Assembly (NCBI GenBank): GCA_026119855.1
Contig: JAOWBW010000304.1
Span: forward strand, 682,001-746,000
DNA from: Campanula takesimana
Lineage: Eukaryota > Streptophyta > Magnoliopsida > Asterales > Campanulaceae
Length of the DNA: 64,000 nucleotides
Direction of reading: 5' to 3'
Position numbers and translations under genes: made by a program. Below are positions 55,801 to 64,000 of the stretch, one piece after another (the stretch's first letter is position 1; each line of letters starts with the position of its first letter). The notes under the pieces are model-generated. The model did not search any database. It was not told the DNA's origin and worked only from the letters and a program-made list of their open reading frames with translations.

Positions 55801-58800
55801 TCTAGACATCCGTCCTGTCTCAAGAGAGGCCTCTTCATTAAATCTTTTCCGTCCTCGTTTAGGCATCAATCCAAGATAACAGGCAACTTCTGTCATTAAC
55901 CGGAATGTTTTCCCATCTGGAGAACAGTAAAATGCACGTGGTTCATCACTGTTCCTGGATGGTTTCAACTTGACACACCAGCCTTCATCAAGTTTTCCCT
56001 GTCTTTCAAGAACATACTCTCTTAGTGCCTCCAATTGAATCTCTTCGGGACTCTGTCCTTGCATATTGACACCTCTCTTACGAACCTCACTAAGCTCTTC
56101 AGGCCGAGAATGTAAATTACCCTCCTCGAAGTTGAAGCAGGGTGTCAGAACATCAGATGCGTCTTTGAAGCTGGAACCATTTACTCCATGCAGCAATTTT
56201 GAATATGAAACTGGAACACCAAACCGATCGCCACCAAAAGTATTATCACCTGGAGAGTGCTTTCTATGACAAAAATAATGTGACCAATAATTATCCAAAC
56301 ATAACATATTACGAAATTGACTTGAGTAAGCAAAACAAGTAAGATAAAATGGAGAAGAACAAAAAAGAGGAACAAATAATACTAGTAGTAATAGTAGAAT
56401 TTTGAAAAAGGTGAAACCAGAGGATTGAGCAGTTTGAACAGGCTATAATCATACATAGGAAGAAGAATTCCAACTTCCATCTAAAAGTTCCTTGTCATGC
56501 AATAATAACATCCGGAACGCCATACCAATGTCCTTTGAGTAATTCAAGGGCAAAGTTAAATAAGTAGTCAGTGGACTAATTAAATACTTATCACTATTCC
56601 TTTTCAAAAAAACAAATATCCAATGGCAAATTCCTTTCATCTTAGGGTCACATCTAACCCACAGATATATTTGGTGTTCCTCCATCTCCTCCACTTAAAA
56701 CGAGATCTGGCAAAAGCTAGTATTGGAATGAATGCAGAGCATGGCAGATGGATGTGGCAGGAATTGCTTGAGATAGCTGGGAATCAATATAGATTCTTGG
56801 TTAGGTATGCAAGTCTAAATATATAATTCGCAAACCCAAAAACCTAATCCAATCAAGGTGCATCAATTCACATCCACGCGCCGGAGGTACAACCCTATGA
56901 GAATAAGTGTTTGATCCAAGTCAAACAAGAGCCCTGTACATTATATTTTGCAACGAGCCAAAGTTCGAGAACTACAGTAAGGACACCTAGGGCAAAATAT
57001 GGACAGTTTCTTGATTTCTGTTTCTCATCCTATACCATTCCATGTTGAGTCACCAACAACCAAAACCCTTTTCATGCCATAATGTGTGACAAACCTCCAC
57101 GAATGTTTAACATTAGCATAGATCTTCCACTCCATCCAACAACCATATCGAAGAAGACCATAAGAAACAGAGCAAAGGCAACAGGGGAGTTACAAAAAGA
57201 GAAATTGATGGGAAAAGAAGTGTGATGCAACAAAGCTTCTTAAGACTTCACAAGATACAAACATAAGAAACATGTAGCATAGCAAGACAACTTTTATCTG
57301 CACAAATTATGATGCTTGTGAGAAGACAATAAGGTCGAGGCTCGAATATCTGCACAGATTTTGAGAAAGTTAGCCGACCAGATATACTACACATCTTGTG
57401 ACCCAAAGAATGCACACCATGCTTCAAATTCAGAAAGCATTCCAACTTCCTAACGATTGTAGGCACCTTGTACTTCATACACACTCCCTAAAAGAGAGTT
57501 GCATAGTATGGAAACTGGAACATAGAGACCAATATGAACATGATTTGATCAGAAGAAAGTTAATTTACGGCTTTGATAATTACAGCAAATAAATGGTCTT
57601 AAAAGTGCATGAAAGTAATGCCTCAACCTTTCTTACAGGCTAGCAGCTTAAATTCAAGAAATTGACAGTTATCGGTCAATCTAAAAGTGTAAGATAACTC
57701 AAAACACACAAAGTATAAATATTAAGATAAAACACCCACAATCATAAAATGTGTGAAATTCTACCAACCAAACAACAGACACATCGCAGAAAAGCTTGTT
57801 TTATGGCATCTGACGGTTTAGATATCATTTATTTTCGTAAATAACTAAAATAATACAAAAGCTCCTACAAAAGAACTAATAAACTCGGCTTACAATGAGC
57901 TGTAAACGTTTTCCAACAACAAAGTTTAGAAAATTTATATTAAAATATGGCTCCTTAACATAGAGTGCAGACTATTCGCCAGACATATAACCTCAAAGTA
58001 GTTAGGTCAGTAGTGCAAACACACTAATTAATTACTTCCCGTAGTATAATAGCCTGGTGCAATTTCATGCATGGTATAAGAAGCTGAAATCATATCTTTC
58101 ATTAATTTCAAGATATTTCATATTATTGTCAACAGAGCAGAAACACAAAATACATTGTGCATCTTCGTGCAACAGAATGTCAGATATACCATATTTACCA
58201 GAAATATGTAATTTTATAGCTACAAATCTAGCATAAAATCATTCAGAAGAATCATAAGTACGTAGATTTGGTTCACATGAAATTATTGAAATTTTATTGC
58301 CAGTCATTTAGCTTCATTTCAATCCCCAAATTTTTTATTAAAATGAAATTTTCATCTCCCACCTACTGAAAATGGTGATCATCTTTTAGAGCTTTATTTT
58401 CCCTATTCAAAAGCAAGTGACCTCATCCAATCATACCACGTATTCACTTTAGTTGTTTTCAGTTCCACAAGGAAAAGCATAAAAAGAGGAAACATATAAG
58501 GTATCAAGTATGAAGTAAGAGAGACTTGGAATTGCTCTTGGATAAGTAGCACACAAACTCACCGTTCAACTATCCAAGCTTAATCTTAGTTATCTGATAA
58601 TGGCTGAGACTAATGCATATCATCGACATTCATGACTCTGGAGTGAGAGCGATTTTAAAATGATTTTAAAACACAAACACGCGAACTTGGCATTCATCCA
58701 TTCCGACTGAAATTTTTCTATTATAATTGCTGACACTAATAACAAATCTAGGGCTAAATACATTTCCCTCTAATCAGATAGATCTAAATACCCCTGGTCA

Positions 58801-61800
58801 TGTAAACTGGATTATATCTAGGGCAAGCAAGGGGCCTAAGGGTTTGCAAAAACATACAGCCAAATCATCATTCTCAAAGATCTACAAATACCAGATCAAA
58901 ATTAAATGAGAGGGAGATGAGATCCTACTCACAATAAACCGTTTTGTTTTAGGGATCTACCGTTGATTGATCAAAATTTTAATACTTCAGCCAAAAGAAC
59001 CTCCCAAGAACAACCATTGATTCAGGAAGCATATGAAGATCAAGAAATGAAAGAAGAAATACACAGCACTAATCAGGGAGATCAAAGTATAGAGAGCACG
59101 AACAAGACAGTAATCGAGTCGCCTTCAATGAAATTTATGGCATTGGGTTATTATACGGCCGCCTCCAATTTATAGGCTTAAAGAGTAAAGATGTACCCTA
59201 GAAACTTTTATTATTCCCAAAAGGGTAAACTTCATTCCTATTAAGATTAATGTGATCTTTGGAAAGATTTATACTCGGCAGTCCAATGCATGTCAGTGAC
59301 TTATAAGAATTAACCAAAAAAACAAATGGATATAAAACCTTAGAATTTCGGCTTAAGTTGGTTAATTTACTAAATAATCCTTGGCCTAGATAGTCCTCAG
59401 TGTTGACACTTGCCTAAACAAAATGGCCATCATCATATATCCAACTTTCAAAAGCACCGACACTCTGAGTTCCAAGTTAAAGCTCTCTACAACAACAACA
59501 AAGCATTGGACCCAAAATTGTTTGGGGTTGGCTAACATGAATCATTGTATGGATTCGTCAATGAAGAGATGAGAAAACAATACAAATTGAGGAGATAGTA
59601 AAATAGAAAATCAAAAAACTAAGATTGTGAAAGCAAAGAAGAGATTTAAAAGATAAATAGGTATGAAGAAAATTCAGTACAATAACATTTGGAAAGATCT
59701 TGTCCCCTCCACTCCACCCCCTCCAACGCCATATTTTTTCAATTCCTAGAAGAGCCAAATCACTTCCAATCACCCTTATCCACGTTTTCTTAGGCCTTCC
59801 CTATCCCCCTTACCATCTTATCACTCTTTACTCTTTAGGCCTTCTAACCAGTGCATCACTTGGAATTCCTGTCACAAGGCCAAAACACCTTACGCGATTC
59901 TCCCTCATCGTATCTTCAATAGATGCAACTCCTACTGCCTCCCTAATCACCTTATTCTTCAACCAGTCCTTTCTAATATAATTGCACATCCAACGTAGCA
60001 TACTCATCTCCGCCACATTCATCTTATAAATGTGACATGTTTCAAAGCTCAACCCTAAGTGTCATATAACAACGCATGCCTAATTGCCATTGTCCTAGTG
60101 TCGTATTAACGTTAGCAATCTAGATGAGTCACCACAAATTGTATGATAATTAATAGCATTGCACGGTCTAAGGCTCATTGACGAAGGAGTGATGGACCAA
60201 TTTAATGTTTCCTGCATTGATGGTAATCATTCCTCCATCTTGTGCATCATTTTCTTTCAAATAACAAGGCTGATTTATCTATGATAAATAACGACGACAT
60301 TATGGATTACTTATGTGATAACTTCAGGTTATTCCCCATTAAATAAACTTATCTATATCCTCTATGATGCAAGAAAAACATCAAGAATAACTATTTGACC
60401 CATCTAAGCACATGGGTATGCTTGAATAAGGAGCCTGCAGTAAGGTACTAACTACTTAAGCTTCAGGTACCACATTTCCTAAGCACAAGTAATGCTACAT
60501 TTTGCAATTGGGCATTTTATGAGTTTTGATGATTTAAAGGTAACTTTTTTACTCTATCGAAAGAAGCCATCCCTCCATCTCATTTTACTGTCCACTAGAC
60601 AGAAACTCGTCATTTTGGGATTTGTAATAAATGTCTTGACTACTTTTGTTAGATATTTAAATTTTCATGTGCACCCTTTGTTAAATATCCTTTTTACATG
60701 TAAAAATGTTCATATACTAAGAAGCAACGAGAAGACCTAAAGTCATTGTTAGGGGTATGGTGCGAAATCGGGTAACTATTATACATTGGACATCTAAGTG
60801 CGCAAACAAACTGAGAGTCTGAGACATCTAAAGAAGGAAAGTAGCACAGTAAAAAATAGGCGGAGCCTCCAAGGATTTGTAGAGAACTAGAGATCATCAG
60901 AATGAATAAATAGTGTCATGTGCCAGCTATCTAAGGTTTCTGCAACAAGACAAGACTACTTGACCATCGTTGGCCTTTTTCTCCAACACTTAGTAGTCAA
61001 TCGCCTTGTCTTCGCTCTTAATTCTATTACAATGAGAATTAAATTTGAAATTCTAATTTGTGTAGTTTAACAATGATTTTGAGGATGTGGAAGCTTCTGA
61101 CTCACTGCTTGTGCCTTTCTTATTATAATTATAATGATATGTAATAGAATTGGGTGTCATTAAGAACTTGTGCGAGGAAGAGGTAAATGAAAGAGAAAAA
61201 GGGGAAGACGAACTTAAAAAAGCTTTTGTCTATTAAACGGTGTAATCGGAAAACTAAAAAAAAAATAAGAGACCCAGGAAGAAATGAATACTTCTGGCCT
61301 ATTTGCATAGGAGCGACCAGTACACCAAAGCATAGGTTGAAAATCCATTCATCCATGAGTAAATTCATCTAAAGAGTGGATCGCAATAGTGAGATCGGAA
61401 GTCCAATATTAGACTCCATGAGTGCACTATTCTATCCAACTTAAAGTAATATTTGTCGCAACTACATCAGCCAGCTATATGTATCCTATTTTGCCAATTT
61501 GTTCGGTCCAGTGCAAGATCGTCACGCGAGCCACACTTATTCATATCATATCATTAGACAGCACGGGTAGCACGCTAAGTTCTTTTGATTTCTTTTCTTA
61601 TTTACAAGTTAACACGTTGATTTGAAATATTATTTTTTTCTCTATCCAAAGGCGTGAATTGAAATATTAGGAAAACATTATTGTGATCTTACAACAGGTA
61701 TTCGGATTGGCATTTTTAATCTTTATTCATGCAACCAAACAGGACCTCAAGCACATTTTTTGAGTTGAAGAAGGTGAAAGATGGATACAAGTGATCAACT

Positions 61801-63770
61801 CCTGTTCTTCCAACTTTTCCTTCCTATAAAATTATCTCTAAAATAAGTTTTTTGTCCTTGCAAAAATACTCAACAACATCTAAAATTGACTCCTATTCTG
61901 AATCTGAGAGATGGCAATAGGATATCAATGACATAACAAGTTCTTTACGAACTATATATCCCGTGTCAGAGGATATAGCGAGTGATGAATATTTTAGCAT
62001 TTCTTAATAGTGCATTGGAATAGAAATTGAGAGAGGATTTATTCTAAGGAATCACTCTGTAGCTGATGTTTTTTGCTTTGCACTTCCACTCCAATACACT
62101 ATGAAGAAATGCTAAAACCACAAGAAAATCATAGTCATACACTCATACACTCTTGAGAAGTTTATTTGACAAATGGTATTTTTGATAGCTCAATGGATAC
62201 TCAAACTAAGTGGTCAAAGAGCAATAATGTCTCTTTTGTTTTTTCAGATTTTTAGACGTGTTTACAAAGCATGTTAATAAGGCCTCAAAGGCCTCTAAGG
62301 TGCGGTTAGCTGAAGACATGAATGACTAGTTCTTATAAGTTTCGTTACCAAATGTCATTGTGCAGAGATCAACAATTTCTCATATAAGTTATTAGAAGCT
62401 TTTCAGGTTCTTATCCTGTAATAGAACATGGCCTAGAGGGAATCAATTCTACGTATTGACTTGGTCTAATTTATTCCTGCCAAGGTTATGCTACGCAGAA
62501 TAGCTGAACAAACTAATAGATAATTTTACTCTGGTTGAACGCTTGACGAGATCCAAGTTGTTGCTTGAGTTCTTGGGTGATGCAGAGATACCAAGACCAG
62601 ACTCGCAAACTTGAATTTTCATCAGCAACTTAAGACACATGAATTGATACCACTGCAAATATTACAACTCTCATCTGGGGCTATATGGTTCGTATAGCGA
62701 GAGAGAAGGAACACATGAGTGCATATTTTACAGTTCATACATTTATGTATAGATTATAATACCTTATACGTTTAAGAAAATATATCGCCAATCAAGTGTG
62801 AAATTTTCCAAAAGTGAAATAACTAAACCAAAGGGTGTATGTCAGACTATTAATTGATTAAGTGGCGATAACATGTCACCAATATCACCATTACAGTACA
62901 ATAAATATTTACTTACAATGGATGCATTTACGTATCACTGCAGTCCGAGTAGCACATCATTTAATACAATTATTAAGTGCGTGTTTTCTTGTACAATTAT
63001 GTCTTTCTATTCTGCTTCGAATAAATTGAGGCAAGAAATTAACATACCCATATCAAGTCACCCTTAGTTAGGACCCAAGTAACTTTTAGTGTGTTTCATT
63101 AAATAAAACTACAACAGAGACTAATGCACTAAGTAAGAATTCATTGAGGTGAACATAACTCTCCGCTTCGGGTAAAGGGAATCAAATCTCATTCCTCATA
63201 TAACAAGCAAAAAACAAATTGAGGCGGAAAATTTAAGATATGTTACCTTGAATTCGGCAAGTCGCCCATCCCTTCACCTACACCTTTGATGAAAGGCAGA
63301 GCAAAGCTGCCGCTCTTATTCCCTGGAGCCTCAACTTTAAAACCTAATGGCCATCGATCACAAGGTATTGCATTGCTCACGCACTCTTCACACATCCAAT
63401 CATCAACCACCTTTACATCCACTGCCTGCATCTCATTATCCCGACGAATCCGCGTACAGTCGAGGTGGAAGCCCCGCTCACAACCGTCGCATACCACCAT
63501 CTGTTTAGTAACCTCCGTCAGATCGCACGTGGAACAATCGGAGCCGTTAGAATCTCCGGGTAACTCAGCAAGGGGAACGGCTGGGAGCCTCGGACGGGTG
63601 ATGAATGCGAGTACGACGGATAAGGTATTAGGCTGGTGCGGAGGGAGCGTTTTCGTGATTTTGAGTGAGGTAGAGGAAGGGAGGAGGAGTTCATTGAGAT
63701 CGAGTGCGACGGCGGAGGGAGTTGGTTCGGTAGTGGTGGAAGAAGCGGCCGCGGTAACGACTTCCATCAC
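43860..63770 (-). CDS. MBD9: MBD9-type chromatin protein (MBD, PHD, F/Y-rich, DDT-like, bromodomain, WHIM)
   Basis: Ten coding exons, transcribed right to left: 63770-63247, 56263-55711, 55597-54566, 54475-54008, 53116-52814, 52075-51740, 50412-50314, 49085-48681, 46720-44945 and 44117-43860. All fit GT-AG and sum to 1,918 codons (1,917 aa; Arabidopsis MBD9 is about 2,176). PHD1: Cys79/82/94/97, His102, Cys105/127/130. MBD: about residues 262-308 (EGWCVKLKPSRN, AFYCSPDGKTFRLMTEVACY). F/Y-rich region: about 360-440. DDT-like segment: 704-735 (HEFLCRFHEILELQEPL). Bromodomain region: about 880-1105 (SRPLDFRIIDLRL, GGSHEAFLEDVREL). PHD2: 1150-1194 (CKVCGIDKDD...CDMCDAEYHTYC). Exon 9 holds a WHIM-type RNEFLGSDSTGRLYWGF and a zinc finger CECLEPVWSSRHHCIFCHRT. 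Residues 22-27 (LDLNEL) resemble an EAR repression motif. MBD9 proteins recruit SWR1 for H2A.Z deposition and influence flowering and branching in Arabidopsis. Exon 9 start may be off by one base. Confidence 0.9.
44368..44714. mobile_element. Probable MITE in MBD9 intron 9
   Basis: Left end CTCCCTTCGTCCCAAAACGT after TA; right end CATTTCAAGACTGAGGGGG. The pairing is weak. Confidence 0.4.
46778..46798. repeat. (GA)n microsatellite next to MBD9 exon 9
   Basis: About ten GA units 60 bp upstream of the exon 9 acceptor; on the minus strand a CT-rich tract. Confidence 0.85.
47120..47508. mobile_element. hAT-like non-autonomous element rich in CGAGCTCGAG, with 8-bp duplication
   Basis: The direct 8-bp repeat GTAGTGAG flanks it (47112-47119 and 47509-47516). 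The ends TAGTGTTGTAAACGAGTCGA and TCGGAAAACAGCCCTA are imperfect inverses (TAGkGyTGT). The interior is a run of degenerate CGAGCTCGAG and GAGTCGAG motifs. An 8-bp duplication with short TAG-type ends is the hAT signature. Confidence 0.7.
47905..48098. mobile_element. Stowaway-like MITE in MBD9 intron 8
   Basis: Ends CTCCTTCCGTCCCTAAATGT and GGACATTCATTTAGGGACGG plus GGAGAG. Confidence 0.65.
48109..48563. mobile_element. 455-bp near-perfect palindromic element with 11-bp duplication (Mutator-like)
   Basis: It starts GAGTTAAATACCTTTTCAGT and ends with the inverse CTGAAAAGGTATTTAACTC. The arms of about 185 bp are almost identical, broken only by a small GCTTACGTGGTGGTGACATT-type loop on one side and centred on a TATTGGAGTATTATACTCCA apex. 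The 11-bp direct repeat GTACTACATTG flanks it (48098-48108 and 48564-48574). The left duplication overlaps the end of the neighbouring MITE. Confidence 0.85.
49269..49781. mobile_element. MITE interrupted by another MITE (MBD9 intron 7)
   Basis: Outer ends CTCCCTCAGTTTCAAAACGT and ACAATTATTTTGAAACGGAG plus GGAG, TA-flanked. The inner copy at 49388-49633 splits it. Confidence 0.75.
49388..49633. mobile_element. Inner Stowaway-like MITE
   Basis: Ends CTCCCTCCGTCCCAAAACAC and TTGTTTTGGGACGGAGGGAG, with TA on both sides. Confidence 0.85.
50084..50289. mobile_element. Palindromic Stowaway-like MITE (MBD9 intron 7)
   Basis: Ends CTACTTCCGTCCCATAAAGA plus TAGTC and GCTATCTTTTTGGGACTGAG plus GGAC. 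The arms run almost to the centre (AAATGAAAATCTATAAACAA against AATTTTTAGATTTCATTTGG). Confidence 0.7.
50590..50846. mobile_element. Stowaway-like MITE (MBD9 intron 6)
   Basis: Ends CTCCCTCCGTCTCAAAATAC plus ATGT and ACATGTATTTTGAGACGGAG plus GGAG; same subfamily as 41920-42183. Confidence 0.8.
50930..51173. mobile_element. Palindromic Stowaway-like MITE (MBD9 intron 6)
   Basis: Ends CTCCCTCTGTCCTGGAATAA and TTATTCCCGGACAGAGGGAG; arms continue through AACTTTGAGCAATAATTTTA and its inverse. Confidence 0.8.
51402..51623. mobile_element. Stowaway-like MITE (MBD9 intron 6)
   Basis: Ends CTCCATCCGTCCCATACTTA and ATAAGTATGGGACGGAGGGA plus G; TA-flanked. Confidence 0.8.
52344..52571. mobile_element. 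Stowaway-like MITE (MBD9 intron 5)
   Basis: Ends CTCCCTCCGTCCCTAATTTC and TCATTCGAGACAAAGGGAG, TA-flanked; inner arms AGCAATAATTTGGGCTACTT and its diverged inverse. Confidence 0.65.
56264..59488 (-). other. MBD9 intron 1, 3' half
   Basis: No coding exon or clear repeat border seen in this 3.2-kb stretch. Short frames at 58963-59175 and 57398-57592 show no motif. It may include alternative exons that cannot be called by eye. Confidence 0.4.
59489..60060 (-). mobile_element. RTE-type LINE 3' end inside MBD9 intron 1
   Basis: The minus strand carries the C-terminal part of a plant RTE reverse transcriptase (KMNVAEMSMLRWMCNYIRKD, VIREAVGVASIEDTMRENRV, then LVRRPKE) followed by a 3' end with GTTAGCCAACCCCAAACAAT and a short (TTG)n tail at 59489-59500. 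It is 5'-truncated, as is usual for LINEs. Confidence 0.85.
60061..63246 (-). other. MBD9 intron 1, 5' half
   Basis: AT-rich with no clear repeat or exon. A loose CCCTCCATCTCATTTTACTG end near 60571 might be a decayed MITE. The donor AAG|GTAACA closes exon 1 at 63246. Confidence 0.4.
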
Positions 63771-64000
63771 CGCCGTGGAGAGTCCCGGCGGGACATGGTA
63801 ATTATTATGATTGTAGGTTTCGATTTTAATTTTAGTTTTCCAGAGGATTTGATATTTGACGGGCGGTTGAGGGTGGCGGAATTTAAAAAACCGACTGACG
63901 GGGAGGAGATAGAGAGAAGGAACGAGAATTTTATTTTTATTTTCCGGAGAGACGAAGGAACCGGTAAGTGATCGCCACCTAGGCTTTTGAAGTCAATGCA
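63771..64000 (-). promoter_or_regulatory. 5' leader and proximal promoter of MBD9 (partial)
   Basis: The 230 bp upstream of the chosen ATG have no in-frame upstream ATG that would clearly extend the protein. On the minus strand there are AAATTCTCGTTCCTTCTCTC-type pyrimidine tracts. The window ends before the full promoter. Confidence 0.3.

Noticed and set aside
63286..63801. 171-aa plus-strand frame
   Set aside because: It is antisense to MBD9 exon 1, whose PHD finger is unmistakable on the minus strand.

Overview
This window is nuclear DNA from a flowering plant, very probably a eudicot. The evidence is GT-AG introns, three plant-type nuclear genes (an HD-Zip class I transcription factor, a P-class PPR protein and an MBD9-type chromatin protein), AT-rich intergenic DNA, and a dense load of plant mobile elements: Ty3 and Copia LTR elements, TRIM-like elements, RTE LINE tails, TA-flanked 'CTCCCTCCGTCCC' MITEs, and Mutator- and hAT-like foldbacks. 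The 'GTGAGACGGTCTCAC' foldbacks made me think of Caryophyllales, but that is only a hint. I see no bacterial, organellar or viral gene, no tRNA or rRNA gene and no CRISPR array.

Layout. 1-6565: the 5' part of a degenerate Ty3-type retrotransposon on the minus strand (5' LTR 3965-6565, PBS, leader ORF with AT-hook motifs, an array of short palindromes, gag and pol remnants), running off the left edge. 6580-23350: gene-free mosaic of nested elements: a complete small TRIM with a MITE inside its 5' LTR, an element with telomere-like interior, a 2.1-kb Mutator-like element inside a MITE, a Copia-type LTR in head-to-head arrangement, and a family of long-inverted-repeat elements filled with TGTTACAT motifs. 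23978-27765: a truncated Copia element (3' LTR, PPT, broken pol) lying about 0.76 kb upstream of a gene.

Genes. 28524-33999 (+): a four-exon HD-Zip class I gene of the ATHB-1/HAT5 type (274 aa), with a 28-codon upstream ORF at 28244 and a 4.0-kb third intron packed with elements, including a 1.09-kb near-perfect palindrome. 37964-41504 (-): a three-exon PPR gene (577 aa) with a mitochondrial-looking N-terminus. 43860-63770 (-): an MBD9-type gene of ten coding exons (about 1,917 aa) with two PHD fingers, MBD, F/Y-rich region, DDT-like segment, bromodomain region, WHIM-type motif and a Cys/His zinc finger; its first intron is about 7 kb. A broken copy of the end of MBD9 exon 9 lies at 37082-37204.

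The three genes are separate transcription units and nothing in the sequence ties them into one pathway. HD-Zip I factors act in growth and stress transcription, PPR proteins in organelle RNA processing, and MBD9 in chromatin (H2A.Z/SWR1) control. The most unusual signals are the palindrome array with matched arm changes at 2598-3200, the HD-Zip upstream ORF, and several insertions whose target-site duplications can be read directly.
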